64,000 nt of DNA from Lytechinus pictus (Eukaryota; Echinodermata; Echinoidea; Temnopleuroida; Toxopneustidae): contig NC_087246.1 of assembly GCF_037042905.1 (NCBI RefSeq), positions 33,536,001 to 33,600,000 on the forward strand. Direction: 5' to 3'. The position numbers and the translations under genes were made by a program. The notes beneath the pieces are model-generated. The model searched no databases and was not told where the DNA came from. It saw only the letters and a program-made list of their open reading frames with translations. Positions 23,015-37,100 of the stretch are shown in pieces. The stretch's first letter is position 1. The number at the start of each line of letters is the position of its first letter.

Positions 23015-23020
23015 AATAAA
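23015..23020 (+). terminator. Candidate polyadenylation signal of the PHETA-type gene
   Basis: AATAAA at 23015-23020 is the first canonical hexamer I see after the stop codon, giving a 3' UTR of about 800 nt. An ATTAAA lies 15 nt earlier. Use of either is not shown. Confidence 0.35.
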
Positions 23021-23754
23021 CTGCTTCCTTATATAAAGTATATAGATTAGAAAAAAGTCTGACACTTTCATTTAAGTAAAAAGAAAATAGATGACTTGTG
23101 TAAGATACATGTAGAAGTATATTTTGTGATATGTGTGTTGAACTAGATATGTGTACATTAGGCTTAGTGTATAAATTTATATTGATTAGAATGAGAATTT
23201 CTAAGAGGCAAGAGCAACATAACAAAAAATGGCCTTGCACTGGATTGGTTTCGGCTGTGAGGGGGGAATGAATTTTAAGCAGGAATTCTTACTTCAGGAA
23301 CATTTGATATTAAAACATAAGTTTTGTACCCCCCATTCCCCTTCTGTGTACGACCACGTTTGCAAAGATAACTGTATACAACATGCTACGCATTATATTC
23401 AGCACTTTGGCTGTTATTTCTGGCTTGTGTAAGAGACATATCTTCAAACAAGACTGTGCTAGAACACCCTGGAGTTATGTTATGTACCTTGAACATCATT
23501 GGAAATCCCATCATTTGTTTTTCATCTCTGTCTGAAAGTCTTTCCCCAGTACATGTACCTGTATTGAAAACTGAATCAGTTTAAATACACAGAACAACAG
23601 GTAAAATGCACAGTAGAAGCTCTGTACTTAAAGTTTTGTTATGGCAGTTTTTATCCTAGATCATCAATTTATATCATTTATCTCCCGATATAAAGATATT
23701 TTCTGCAATGTTCATAAAAGAGATTTTCAGTTAATGTAATTTTGTTTATTTGTA

Positions 23755-24045
23755 CATTTTCAAGAGTGTTGAGACCTAGTGGTTGATTACTCACTGGACT
23801 TTGAAACAGAAGGTCATGGGTCCGAATCCCAGCCATTGCATAGTTTTCTCTAGTTAGAAATCGATTCACATTTTGTTGCACTGAATTCAAGCGAGGTAAA
23901 TGGGTACCTGGCAGGAATTAATTCCTTGGATGAGGGCTGTAAAAGGCCACAAGGCTTAGGCAAGAATGAGTCTTTTGGAAGCTCATAGAGATATAATAAT
24001 CATAGTTTGATATGCGCTATGCAGGAAAATTATTATTACTGTTTA
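23755..24045 (+). repeat. tRNA-derived SINE-like element
   Basis: A box A-like TAGTGGTTGATTACTC near 23778 is followed by a box B-like GGGTCCGAATCCC near 23818, at tRNA-like spacing. Downstream is GTAAATGGGTACCTGGCAGG, a motif common in marine invertebrate SINEs, and an ATTATTATTA-type 3' tail. It reads as a Pol III promoter plus SINE body; the exact ends are uncertain. Confidence 0.65.
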
Positions 24046-24644
24046 TTAGGAGTATTCTTTGCTTTTGGTTTGACCATTGAGATTTGCTTTTATTTACAAT
24101 AAATAAATCCTCAACTCAAACGTAAAATTTTGAGAAATGTTATGTTTAATAGTGTTCTAGCAAGCAAATCTATTGAAATGTATTAATTTTTTAGCTTATA
24201 TGTACATGTATGATATAAGCAAAAAAAGAGTTTAATTGATTAAGAGCTTAATAGCTTCATGACCTGAATTTACAAAGATTTTATAGCCTGAATTCATTCA
24301 GAATCCATGCATTATGTACGATCAATTTAGCCTTTATTAATGAGAAAGGGTTTAACAATAGACAAAGAGATTTTGTTACAAAGGCTTGAATGGTATGTGG
24401 CTATGGTGTCAGCAGTAATGAGCTTTTTATTATGAATAAATCAGCCCATTGTTTATGTTTTGGAATTGACATAAATAGTGGCATATATTCCTTATAGCAA
24501 CAATTGAAACAAAACATGCTGGGGGAGGGGGGGGGGGGTTCTGCCAGTGGGTTAAGAGCAATATTCTTTATACATTGCAACATGTATACTTCATATCACT
24601 GTACAGAAATCTAAACTCAACTGTCTTGTCCCAACCACCTTGGC

Positions 24645-25070
24645 ATTTCCAACAATTATTGGGTTTATTTTCATTTGGTCCAATGCCAATTTGTCCAATT
24701 GCCTACTCGTCTACTATCATTTGGTCTATCCTCAGTTCATCCAATATCCACATGGTCTAATTTCAATTTCGTCCACTCACCATTTTGTCTAATAACCAGT
24801 TGGTCCAATAGCCATATACCATTTGGTCTAATTACACTAAGTGTTAAATGGGAAAAATGAATTAAAATAAAACGAATATTAGACCAACTGGTTATGAGAC
24901 GAATTGGTCATAGACGAAGTGATGATTGGACCAAATGTTTATTGGACCAAACGGTTGTTAGACAAAATGTTGATGGACGGAATGGCATTAGACTGAATGA
25001 AGGTAGACCATGTGGTGAGTGGAATTGGCAATTTACCATTATTGGTCCGCTCTCACCAATGAATCGATCC
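24645..25070. repeat. Foldback element of periodic GGTCTAAT-type phrases, copy 2
   Basis: The left arm is a train of degenerate units of about 20-24 bp such as CATTTGGTCTAATTNCA and AATTTGTCCAATTGCC. The right arm is the inverse, for example GACCAACTGGTTATGAGACG and GACCAAATGTTTATTGGACC. It is the same family as 4150-4560. The open frames on both strands are by-products of the repeats. Confidence 0.7.
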
Positions 25071-26232
25071 CCTTCAATCCAAATTGTGCCAAAATAATGC
25101 ACGAGTATGTATGTAGTTTACTGTACTATAAATGACATCATTATTTGTTATTGTCTTTTTGTTTGAGTTTTAAGGATGTAGGAGTAACAAGCCACTACAC
25201 ATAGATAACTACCATGGCCTACAGTATAAAAAGTCATCTTGATATTTACTTGATAAGGGATTTGTTATTTTGCTTTATGGTGTTGGCCTTAATGTTCCTA
25301 ATAAATGCGTAAAACTGTTTTCACTTTGCTCGGCTGAACAACTCTTCTACCAAATGCGTACTTATTCAATAACCTGTTTCATTCAATGAAATATATGAGC
25401 AAATTGCAAACTTTCTTTTCAGATTAATTAGGCATGGCTCTCGCCGAGTGTGTGTGTGTCCATTTAGATTTTTTTTAAGTATGATGGAAAATTATTGATA
25501 ATTTTGTTTTACAAAATATATTTTGCTGTGGTACATGTATATAAAACAAATATTTATCAGAGCTTTATATTCATACATATTAATGATTTTATTCATGAAA
25601 ATGAGAAGATGCATTTATTGGGATTTATTACCAAACATTGTTTATTAAACCAAAATTAATTGGAGTACATACATGTACATGGTGCTTTTAGGAAAAGAGT
25701 ATACTTATCACATGCAATTTATTATACTAACAATTTTGTAAAACATTATAGGCAAGGCTTAAGTAAATAATAAACTGCAGCTTTAACTTTTTTTTATTTC
25801 TACTTTGTAGTAGCTATTTGTGTAGATGTAAGAAAAGGCCGAAAATTGTTTGTCGATTTGTCAGTGTACTCTCAAGTCTTTTGTTGTACAAATTGATGAT
25901 CTACATGTACTTTGTGCACCATGCGAGGTGTTGTAAGAAAATATTTACAATCAGTTGCAAGTTACAATTGATGGATCAGTTTTAACTAGAATTCTTTTCA
26001 ATTATTTAAAAAAAAACATGCAGATTAGGCATTGAGTGCAAGTTTGTAGTAACATGTGATTTGCAAGACCAAAATTTTATTGCAGTTGATTGTATGTTTC
26101 TTAATACAATACCCTATAGAGTTACATTACATGTACATGTACGATGTGACTCTACATAATATAGAGGAGGATTAGACATACATGTATTTGCGTGACATGG
26201 ATTGTGTACTGTTAGATTCTTACAGTATTTTT

Positions 26233-26648
26233 AAAGGCCACTGCACACCTTACGACTGTTCGCGATCCGATTTTGGAACAAATCGCATTTTGCTAATTTT
26301 CCGAGAATATGAATGGAACATATCATTTTATTAGAGGTTGAAATTAATTGAAAGAATACTAATATAACCATTTTGAAAGATTGCAAGCCTTTATTTTGGA
26401 GTAAAGGCCAATTTAGATTCAAAACGTAGCCAATCGTACAACTGCTATGACGTCATTACGACTATATATTAAATTCGCTTTTATTCTAAGAAGGATGATA
26501 GCATAGTCACAGATTTGAACATAGGTATTCGTACAATGATTTCTAACATTACACAGTAAGATATTCCATGTCTCAATATTAGCATCATATTCTACTACAT
26601 GTTATTCTAAAATCGGGTTGCAGACCGATCGTATTGCGGTCGCCTTTA
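26233..26648. repeat. MITE, AAGGCCACTGCACACCTTACG family, diverged copy
   Basis: The left end AAGGCCACTGCACACCTTAC matches the element at 4726-5142. The right end, read on the minus strand, is AAAGGCGACCGCAATACGAT. The length (about 416 bp) equals that of the first copy. Confidence 0.7.
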
Positions 26649-26989
26649 GAGGAGTGGGAGGGGGAATTCTTGACCAAAATAAATTTTATGTATGTTGACA
26701 AGTCATAAGAAAAGTCATCGTTCATTTGCTGAAATTGGAGAGCATTTGAAACTGTAATAATTTACAAGCCCCCACCCCCCCCAAAAAAAAAACCTGAAAC
26801 ACACCTAAAAAAGAAATAGAACTTAGACATTACAGCTACAAGTCAGATTTATGAAATGAATGAGAGATGAGATATTCTTATTCTTCCGCTTTTTTTTAAT
26901 TTCAAAGCATATTTTGCATTCAGAGAATGGGAATGTGGTTATTTGAATTTCATATATTACTATTATTATCATTCTTGTTTTTCTTCTTA

Positions 26990-27070
26990 AAATACTATTA
27001 TTATTATTACTAGTATTATTATTATTTATTATATATTATTAATATTATTATCATCATCATCATCATGAGT
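26990..27070. repeat. Imperfect (ATT)n / (ATC)n trinucleotide repeats
   Basis: Runs of ATT/TTA are followed by ATCATCATCATCATCATG. It is simple sequence, non-coding. Confidence 0.8.
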
Positions 27071-27320
27071 AGCAGTAGCAGTGTCATTATAATCACTGTT
27101 CTTATTTTCATAAGTGTTTTTTCATTTACTTAAAAGTAGTTTATTTCTTTGAACACTATGAGGAAGGTGTGGTTTTTCTCCGAAGAATAAAACTCTTTGA
27201 AATGTACAGGAAACTCCAATTTCCCCCTGAAGTGACCAAAAACAGTTTTCCTTCCTATTTGCACTTCACTGTACACTTGTTTCATTTTTAGATTGATGTA
27301 GTGTGGCAATCATAATTTCT

Positions 27321-27910
27321 ATATCATGTGAGTAAAAAAAAATGACACCTCACACATCCCCAATCAAGAAAAAATCTGTCATGAACACACAATCATATAT
27401 GGCTGGAAAGAGCATCTTTTCCCAAACAAGGTATCCTTTGCAGTGATGTACATTTTGACTTGTGCCAAAGTAAGGCATGACTGCAATGAATTATCCAGAT
27501 GTCAATGATGTCGAAATCCTACAGAAGTAAACATATTTGCTAATCCATGTTCAATGAAATTAACTTGAGAATTTATACTAAAATGCCTTTATTAAACAAT
27601 TATAATGTAAATTACTGCAAAGGTGTTTTGAAATGGATGTTATTGAAACTCTTGTAGGATTATGACATTGACATCTGGATTCATTAATTGCAGTTATGCC
27701 TTACTTTGGCGCAAATCAAAATTTACACCATTGCAAAGAATACCTCCTGATCATCCAAGCGTTAACACATACCACGTAAATATGGTATCAAATTATTTAA
27801 GATGACATACTCGTTCAGATGATATATGATAATTATGTGTTCATGAAATTTTTTTTCCTCAAATTGGGGATTTGTGAGGTGTCAAGTTGCTTTTTTTACT
27901 CACACAGTAC
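27321..27910. repeat. Foldback MITE family A, copy 2
   Basis: The left end CATGTGAGTAAAAAAAAATG then ACACCTCACA is inverted at the right as GTGAGGTGTCAAG...TTTACTCACACAGTAC. The internal words GACTTGTGCCAAAGTAAGGC and TTAACTTGAGAATTTATA are shared with copy 1 at 11838-12487. Confidence 0.8.
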
Positions 27911-28332
27911 TAGTCTGAAGAAAAAACAGCCCATTTGGCTTAATAATTGCTTGGTCACACATTACTCTTTGATACATTGGGATCAATCAGTCCGATTGTG
28001 ATTGTTGACCATTATATTTTGATTATTCAAAACTTTCCTCAGAACATACTAAATGTATTTGATTTTCTTTAGTAATCTATCTATTTTGTCTTTGACACAA
28101 ATATTATCTTACTCATGTATTGTGCATGTTGTATTTTTGTTTGTAACACTTCAACGTTTTTTTTGTTTGATTTAAATTGAATATAGTCATAAAGATAAAG
28201 TATGTGATGATGATGATGATATACATGTATACATATATATATATATGGACTTCTTCTTCTTCAAGCACTGGTGTACATTTTATAATCGAGGGCTCTCAAA
28301 AAGCAGCTGCATCACCTTGGTTTCCATTCCAG

Positions 28333-28506
28333 GGGGCAGTTTCATAAAGCCGTTCATGAGTTAAGAGTGACTTTAAGAACGACTGGTGATCCTTGTGGTA
28401 AATTATATTCACCATTAAATGTTCATTGGTGAATATTTAGCATGTAAGGAAGGATCACCAGTTCTTAAAGTCGCTTTTACCTTCCGAACAGCTTGATGAA
28501 ACACCC
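28333..28506. repeat. Short hairpin MITE (GGGGCAGTTTCATAAAG TIR)
   Basis: GGGCAGTTTCATAAAGCCGT at the left pairs with GCTTGATGAAACACCC at the right. ACTGGTGATCCTT pairs with AAGGATCACCAGT, and ACTTTAAGAAC with GTTCTTAAAGT. Fragments of a related element occur at about 41668-41791. Confidence 0.8.
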
Positions 28507-29944
28507 ATTAGAAACCCGCATTAAAGAAAGCCCAACAATGATCCTACGATGGAATTTTATGATAAATTGTACAGCGTGATCATTGCAGCTACAAAAATGT
28601 GTCTTATGGTCAATTTTAACTACTGCCACAACTGTAGGCATATCAGTGAAAGGTATGATACTGTAATTACCATGGTTTTATTATGTTCCTGCTTTCTATG
28701 TTATTCAATCCTACAATGCAGTGATACAAGTCACAAAGTGAAAATACTGGTAACGAATTCACCTGTGTTGTATAGCCAGGGACTGAGTGATATTGATTTT
28801 GGCAATTTTTTTAAAAAACTCATTGAAAATCTGTGAAGTAGTCGAAGAAAAACGTAGTATGTGTACATACATGTGATATGAATTTACAATGTATGACCAT
28901 TCAGACACAATTGCCTGTTGTGCAATAAGCATTCAGACATAATAAATGTCTTGTATTGAAATGAAATATCAGTATCAGAGCATTTGGACAAAAATATCAA
29001 TGCATGTATGTCTTGTATCCTCATGCTGTACATGTGTGATACACAAGCTTTTGAATGATGACAAAGCCGCCTTTTCTAAGAAAAGAAAATATGAATGATT
29101 GCATGTGCTAATGACATTATGGAATCGAAGTAATACTTGGATTTGAAATAAATCCAGATCAGCTGAGTAAGATTTAGATTGAAATCTTTAAGACTTAGAA
29201 ATAAGTGTAAAGGATTTAAATCCAGGGGGGCAGTGGTCATTCTTGACAGCTGTTCTACATTCATTGACAGTAAATGAAATTGATGTATTTTTAAATTTCC
29301 CATATACATATATAGGAGTGTGAAGATGAATGTACACTAAATTTTGAAGAAAACCAAGAAAGGGAAGAAGAAATGTAGATTAGCTGTTTGAATGCATACA
29401 ACTCTGTATTTTATGTGAATGTAGAATCTTTATTACGCCAAATCAATTTATATGAAGCATGATTACAAATATGGAATTAAATAGTCTTATAGCAATTTAT
29501 CTCTTATTTACGTCTCGAGTCATTTATTTGTTTGTTTTGCCCACTTTTATACATGAGTGGATTCCAAATGGTAATTAAGTGGAGTACAAAATTAAACAAG
29601 GGACAGTAGAATTTCTTCAAATCTAAGATAAAGTAATGATGCAGCCTTTTCAGTGAAAGTATGTGCTGTTTCAAGAAGAAGTGGCAAGTATCCAATTCAA
29701 AATATCTTGTATGCATTATGGTCATTGTTGTTTATGTGTATTCTCATCCAATCATGATTTAACTTTGAATTGAATTAACACTGAATCGTGAGTGGGTAAG
29801 CCTACATGTAGTCAATCCTTTGTATGGTGGTGGGATGGGGGGGGGGGGGGGGTAGGAGGATGAATATAGTATTGCCCCCCCCCCCCCCAAAAAAAAATGG
29901 GAGAAAGATAGGTGACCAGTGCAGTGCCGAGGTATATTACACAA

Positions 29945-31990
29945 ATCGATCGATTTTAGGCGCCGCTTTTCGACGGCGGCGGCGTCAATATTGAAATCTT
30001 GACCCAAGGTTAACTTTTTGAAATTAGATCGTATCTTAGAAATTATGTGGACCTAGATCATAAAACTTGGACATAAGGGTAATCAACTATTGGCCATGTT
30101 GGGGGTATCTGTTGAACTACCATCATAACTTTAAAAGTTTATGGATCTGATTCATGAAACTTGGACAGAAGAGTAATCAAGTATCACTGAACATCCTTCC
30201 CGAGTTCCAGGTCACATGACAGGTCAAATGTCATTTAGAGTCAATGAACTTTGGCCATGTTGAATTACCATCGTAACTTTAAGTTTATTAATCTAGTTCA
30301 TAAAATTTGGAAATAAGAGAAATCAAGTATCACTGAACATATCCCATGCGAGTTTTAAGGTTAATGATTTTCAAATATCATTGGCAAGTAATGCTTCAAT
30401 TTGGTAACTGAAATTGTTTTTTCTCAACCAATTAATATGTTTAAATGATTCAAAGGCGTTTAGTTAAGCATTTACGCTTGAATGAACATGTGGAATGTGA
30501 TAAGCTCTTTTTACGTTATTGGGAAAAATGAAATATGTCACAAACCTTCTTGCAAAGTTAATTTGATTTAATTTTTATGAAAATCCCGATATTTAATGCT
30601 TCAGTGAGCACACAATATTCGAAAATTATGCAAATGAGAAGAAAGTTCAAGGCCTTGGCCCCGCTCTGTGCCGTATTGAATGGTTATATGGTTATTTGAG
30701 TGTGCGAGCCCTTTGGATAGTGTCACTCTGAAGCCATGTGCGAAGTTTCATGAGAAAATTATTGGCAGAAGTAACAAAAACTGTCTATTAAACAAAAAAC
30801 CCTTATTTCACTTTTGTTAAAATTTTGACTTCCTCTCTCATAGACATTGTGTACACTATGGGTGCATATTTTTGAGAATAAGTAACCCCTATTCAATATG
30901 GTGGAACTTTTTTTCAAAGCTATCTTTAGCACTATCATTTGGGAGTAATGTTTTTCAACCTATGGGCAGAATTATATGCAAAAATGAAATCGATTTGTTT
31001 GTTTATGGATGAGTGAGCACGCCTCAAATGGGGAAAAGGGGCATTTTTAATGTCACAGACTCATTTTGAGGGGGTTATAAAGTGAATAATGGGGGCAGAT
31101 AACGGTTTCAGATGTAACTTAATTGGTGTTGTTTTTATCATCCATCATTTTTATCACCACACACTTTCCGAACTTTTACACTGTCATGGTTGAGTGAGCA
31201 CACTCGAAAACTTGGGAATTAATACTCAATTTACTGCATAAATGTATTCTTTTCTTAACAATTTTCAGGATCAGTTAAATTTATGGACAAATAAGTGGTG
31301 GATCCAGAATTTGAAAGTGAAATTTGGGGAGGGGAGCCACTAACATTTTCCAATTTTAACATGTTTTAACAAGTTACAGAATATACTACCATAAACCCAT
31401 ATGAGAGGACGCGTCATCACCAAAACAATGTGCTCACTCAACCATGAACATACGTTATCAAAATTTTGTGAGGAGTGGCTAAATGATGGATATTAAAACA
31501 ACATTATTGCCGTAAAATTCACCAAAAACAACCTTTGCCCAACTTTGTATTTACACAATCTGAAAAACGACTCTTGTTACTTTCAAAAATTGTCATTTTT
31601 AATTCAATCTTTGATTACTCATGCATGACCCAACCGATCAATCTCATTTTCCTCCAGGAGTTGCCTAATGTATATGTAAAAACCACCTACGAAATATTAT
31701 GTCTCAAAATTATTCCGTTCGAAAGTTACAGCATTTTGATTCAGGGGGGACTTACTTTTTTTGTTGTGTATAGTTCATGAAATGTGGACAGAGGGGTAAT
31801 CAAGTATCACTGATCATCTTGCACAAGACTTAGGTCACATGATCAAGGTCAAATTTCAATTAGGGTCAGTGAACGAAGTATGTTTTTAAAATATGAATAG
31901 TGTTTTTTGTGAATGAATTTGATAGTAGTTTTCAAAGTCAGCAACCGGTCAGCACTGCTGCTATATAATGAATTGCGTAATGCAGGCGAG
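29945..31990. repeat. Dispersed repeat (ATAAAACTTGGACATAAG family) split by a 1.4 kb insertion
   Basis: Blocks such as CATAAAACTTGGACATAAGG and GTAATCAAGTATCACTGAAC recur within 30010-30380. The same phrases resume at 31770-31880 (GGACAGAGGGGTAATCAAGT, TCAAGTATCACTGATCATC, GGTCACATGATCAAGGTCAA). Between about 30380 and 31755 lies different sequence carrying GAGTGAGCAC motifs at 30604, 31010, 31190 and inverted near 31430. Confidence 0.55.
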
Positions 31991-32254
31991 ACTGCCAGAG
32001 GCGCTCCACTTGTTTATAATAAAATGGATTAAATCTCTCTCCCCACGAAAACATTAATTGTTGGGGGTTGGGATTTACAAAAAATAAAAATAACGTAAAG
32101 TGGCAAAAAGAAAAAATCCCAAACGACCCCCTCCCCCCAAATAAATACCACTTACAATATGAGCGTCTTTTTTCTGGACATGAAATGGCGTCAAATGGCG
32201 AGTGAGTAGTACCCCAAACGATACCAGTTAAATGTTAAAAACCCGTCATGACAC

Positions 32255-32560
32255 ACACACACAAAAACAATTAAGGTGTATCTTCTCAAAAAATATTTTG
32301 GAACCATTTTCATGTGGTATATGTATATCTTTACGCTTGGATAATCAGAAGGTATTCTTTGCTGTGATTAAATATTCGTTTTGTGTCCAATTATGATGCA
32401 AAGTATGACTGTCCACGATTCGAAGTTCCCTTCATTGGTTGGCAGTTAACTTCATTGCAAAATACATTTCCAATGAATTTAACATGATAAGACTACACAG
32501 TATTTATTGAACAATTATGTAATTAAAAAATGAAGTTTCCCGGTGAATTTTACTGCCATA
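32255..32560. repeat. Decayed third copy of MITE family A
   Basis: Words such as TTTACGCTTGGAT, TTCTTTGCTGTGAT, AAAGTATGACTG and CAATGAATTTAACATGATAA align in order with the interior of 11838-12487 and 27321-27910, with many substitutions. The termini are not clear. Confidence 0.5.
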
Positions 32561-33875
32561 TACTATCCGTGTGTAACGGTATCAAAACATGAGAAAATAC
32601 TCTATCTAAAGTAGCGAATTCAGTATTTTATAATTTTTTAGGCCTATTTCCTTTTTTACTGACTCGGTATTCTGTTCACGATTATTGGATTGTTTCAGTA
32701 CCATCTTTATCAATAGCGCCACCATCATGACCATAAGTGTTATCGAAAACTGGTCCATCACTATAATTCGATATCATAAATTCTCAATGTTTTATACCGG
32801 CGTTCGTACGGCGAGTCGAAAACATCCGTTTAAACATTTTTTAAAATAGCTACATTATACTAGGTGGTTTGAAAAAAAAAATTGCCGCTTTCGATTCACC
32901 GTACGGCTGCCGATCCTGCCGTAGAGCAAATGTGACTGAAGTATTAATCTCATTAACTTCCCTCTCGTCTCCCGTGAAAATTCATAAATTGAACCTCTAA
33001 TTGCCAATTTAACATTGGCAAATAGAGGCGCACTCCAGGCTCAAAATAATATAATATAAGTGGATGGAGTAAAATTATACAAACAAGACACTGAAACACT
33101 GTGCGGCAAGCAATCTGATGATGTCATCCCAACTTATTCTTTCGTATTTTATTATATGATAATGAAATCACTTTTTTTTCTTCAAATTTTGCCGGCCAAG
33201 AATGAAAAAAAAACAACGTTGGATTGACTACCGGTTCAAGGTGTAAGATAATCATCAATGCTGCAACTTATTTTGTTACAAGGGAGATGTATATTATACA
33301 CACTTGTATGAAAATATGGAATAACTATGACTTCATGTCATATCACAAGAAACTGGAAAGTGGGGACATGACATCATCAGCTCACCTATTGCTTATTCAT
33401 GACGACATGCATAAAACTTTTTTTTCCCACAAAATATTGCTATTTTTCAAAATTCAATTTTGTAATCAGATTTTGATACAAAATGAATTTCCAGCGTGTT
33501 GCTCGATGAATTTTGCTCTATTTATTTGAATATAATTAGTTTCAATCCTGATTATCCATATAATTTCGAGTCATTGATTAATCTCACATGTTTTGTTCTT
33601 CAAACCGCAAGCTGGTTATCCTTCTATTCATTCGCTTTGAATTTATTAACCTATATATCTGTATATTTAATAGTGATGTTCGCGAATTTTATTAGTCGTA
33701 AAAAAATTATGAAAGACATGACCGATTTGACTGCGTTCTTAAGTGTTTAAAGGGAAAATCGGTGAATATAATGTACGAGAATGCTGTCGACAAAGAGGCC
33801 TATTCAAATAGGTTTTAACTGAAATTACAATTATTGAAATTCTTTGCTTCATGAGCATAAAAATAGGATTGACTC

Positions 33876-34131
33876 ACTAGCGTACCTAAGAGGGGGGGGC
33901 AGACTGCCCCCCTGACGAGTCAAAACTGATACAGGGGACGTGCCCCCCCCCTTTTGAGAAGCAAAATTAATAATATGTAATGTAAAAATGCAATGAAAAC
34001 AGACGTGTACCCCCTCTTTTGAACCTGAAGACCTTTTTTTTTTTTTTTTTTGCTTGTCAATTTTTTTCGCGGACGAAATATCCTCCAAAAAGTTTGCCCC
34101 CCTTTTGGAGAATCCTAGGTACGCCAGTGGA
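33876..34131. repeat. TIR element, CCACTGGCGTACCTAG family
   Basis: The left end CTAGCGTACCTAAGAGGGG is inverted at the right as CTAGGTACGCCAGTGG. It contains CCCCCCTGACGAGT and a T run of about 18 nt. It is related to the fragment at 16507-16655. Confidence 0.65.
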
Positions 34132-34442
34132 TTGACTACTCTTTTCACTTTTACCATCATCTTTCTTATGAATTATCAAGGAAGATTATCATTATTATTG
34201 TAACATTTTCACTACTTGTCCTTGAAAAATCATGGGGGGGGGGGTTACATCGAGCGAGACAGAGAATCGCGATTTGGGGGCAGGCATTCTTCGTCTCGCT
34301 CGATGTGGATCAATAACCGATTCATAATTTTCATTAGCTAAAGCAATTTTAATTAAAATTCCTACTGCAGAAAAACAAATAATACAGCCATTTGATAAAA
34401 TCAATAATTGCCTTTGTCGATCTCTTCCAAATCATGTTTCCA

Positions 34443-34700
34443 TGTGAGCAGGGTCAGATCCAGGATTTTTCGAAAGGGGGGGGGGCACATTATCCAGAGG
34501 AAAAAAATCGACTAGCAAAAAAACAAAAGGTTTCAACCAAAAATTAAGGGGATTTCGTCCACTCTCAAAAAAGGGTCTTCACTTTCGAAAGGGGGAGGGC
34601 ACACTTCTGTTTTAAAGGCATTCTTACATTACAAATTTTAATTATGCCTCTCAAGGGGGGAGGGGTGAGGGCACGTGCCGGCCGGATCCGCCAGTGCATG
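34443..34700. repeat. Poly-G repeat bounded by GATCCAGGATTT and GGATCCGCCAGTG
   Basis: It begins CAGATCCAGGATTTTTCGAA and a G run, repeats AAAGGGGGAGGGCACA-like words, and ends GGCCGGATCCGCCAGTG. Similar starts occur at about 3765 and 31290, suggesting a dispersed family. It is non-coding. Confidence 0.45.
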
Positions 34701-35414
34701 TGAGGGACGATGCTACAAGGGGTGGGATTAAGGCTGCATGGGGTGACCAGGCCCGGCATGATTTTTCAAGAACAAGTAGTGAAAAGGGGGAAAAGGGAAG
34801 AAAAAGAGGATAAAGAAAAGGGATGAAAAGGGTAACCGTAGTAAACAGTATATACTCTAAATTAGTCGGTCACTCAGAGGCAAACAGGCCTACAAAAGGG
34901 CATTTTCCCGCCTTCGCCTCCTGTCGCGTGCGTCCCCTTTTGTTCAAAAATTGTATGAAGTGCGCGGCCCCTCTTCTCCCGTGTTTCGTTGAAAAGTTCG
35001 AAAGTATTTAGTTCTTCTGCTACTATTTCAGTAGAAAATAAGTTTCTGGAAAATGATAATTTTCCCCTCTTTTAGTATTTTATGAAATACCGCTCACTGT
35101 AGAAAAGACCTCGTATCTTTTAAGGTGAAACTGCAATATTACAGTGAAAATTCCATAAACTTAAGAAACACCAATTCAAATACACACCATCAAATATAAT
35201 TCAGGGCCGTAGCTAGAGGGGGGGGGTATGGGGGGGTGTGACACCCCCCCAACATTCAAGGCAGTCGGCAAAATCATGTACCAGTTGGCAAAATGGAGGA
35301 TAGGGGAGAAAAAGAAAGAGGGAAAGAAAGGAAGAGAAAAAAGAAAGAAGGAGAGAGGGGGGAGAAAGAAAAAGGAAGAAAGAGAGAGAGAGGAGGGAGA
35401 GAGGGGGGAGAGAG

Positions 35415-35590
<176 letters not shown>

Positions 35591-36549
35591 AAAAAGAAAA
35601 AAAGAGGAAAGAAAAATAGGGATACTAACTTCGAAGAAGGTTACGACTTTGACAACCAGTTGGCAAATCCAAGTCCATGTAGCCAGGCTTAGAGCCCTAC
35701 TAGTCAGCAAAATACAAAGGACAAAACAGATGGAGCTATAATAACACACAAAGTAAGCCCCCTGTCCTCCCCCAATATAAACAAGCTTGGGAGTTGGCAA
35801 ATTATACCACAATTATTGACGATTTAACAAACACATTAGTTTGGTAAAATTAGAGGCAAGACTAGGTAAATAAATATGGGGCGGGATGAATTTCCAAGGT
35901 TTAAGTTGAATAATCAAAGCAAAAGTATAGTTGGCAAATAATAAAGTGGGCCTATTAAAGTGGCAGAACACTATATGCTCTACCAGTCAGCAAAGTGATG
36001 TACAAGTACTGCCCCATTTCAGATCTGAAAAGAACAGAACACAAGACTTAAAAAAATGGTAACTCTGCAGTTGGCAAATTCATGAAGACAAGTCTACAAC
36101 TTGTAGACTTGTCTACAAGTTTGCAGTTAGCAAAAAACACAAAAATGTTCTGAGTTATTTTTACTAAATTCTGTCGCTGAAGAATTTTGTTTAATTTATG
36201 GTGTCAGAATGTGCTTGGGGTGGGAATGGGTGGGAGTGGGGGCAGGTTGGGGTTGCATTATTCCTGGTGCTCGCATTGTCTGACTAATGAGATATATAGT
36301 CCTGTTGTATTTTAAGTCCATAAAGATTATGCACCAAATTATCTCCTCGCACTTCAAGTTATTATTGTTTTATGTAGTGACATATGCCTTTTTCATGACT
36401 ATATACTTAAAGTGATTGCCCCCTTTTAAGGCCTTAATAAAACATTTCCAGTCTGTGCTTACCTTCGCATTGGTGTGGACCGATATAGATACCGGGCTGG
36501 TAGTGGTGTTAATCAACACTGGCGTTTTTGCAGTGGACGAATTTCTAAA

Positions 36550-37100
36550 GACAGTCCTTAAAATGTCCCTTTTTCTGATCTAATTATAACAATAGTAAAT
36601 TCCTACAAACAAGCCATAGAATGCCCCTCTTCAGGTCCGAATTTCAAAAATTGTCAGTTCGCGCTTCTCGCCCGCAATATTTCATTAGTGAAATACGTAT
36701 CACGTTCATGATTACAATGACCACAAAAAGTGCTTCATGTACCAGTGTAATTCTAACAAAATCAGCAAGCGCTTGGCGCTCGCATTGGATGACTATGATG
36801 AGATACGTACGCACTTCATAAATTGCAAAAGATAGTCCTTAAAATGTCCCTTTTTAGGTTTAAGTTATACAAAAAATTTCAGCTCGCGCTTCGCGCTCGC
36901 ATTGTTTGTTTTGTGAGACAGGTACATATCGTGATTACAAAAATTTGCTTATAATGTCCCTTTTTAGGACTGAATATCAAACATTTTCAGCTCGCGCTTC
37001 GCGCTCGCATTATTTGATCACTAAGATACATATCCGTTTAATGGCACAGTCCTTAAAATGTCTCTATTAGGTCAGTATACCTGGCAATTGAGCGCGCTTC
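36550..37100 (+). repeat. Degenerate tandem repeat of about 105-115 bp with CTCGCGCTTCGCGCTCGC core
   Basis: Units carry CTTAAAATGTCCCTTTTT followed by CAGCTCGCGCTTCGCGCTCG. Clear cores are at about 36881 and 36989, with degraded ones near 36655, 36770 and 37090. Inverted counterparts at about 37890, 38005 and 38120 are spaced about 113 bp. Confidence 0.7.

Noticed and set aside
28549-28836. 95-codon Cys-rich plus-strand frame
   Set aside because: Its hydrophobic and Cys content arises from AT-rich sequence, and there is no signal peptide or domain I can recognise.
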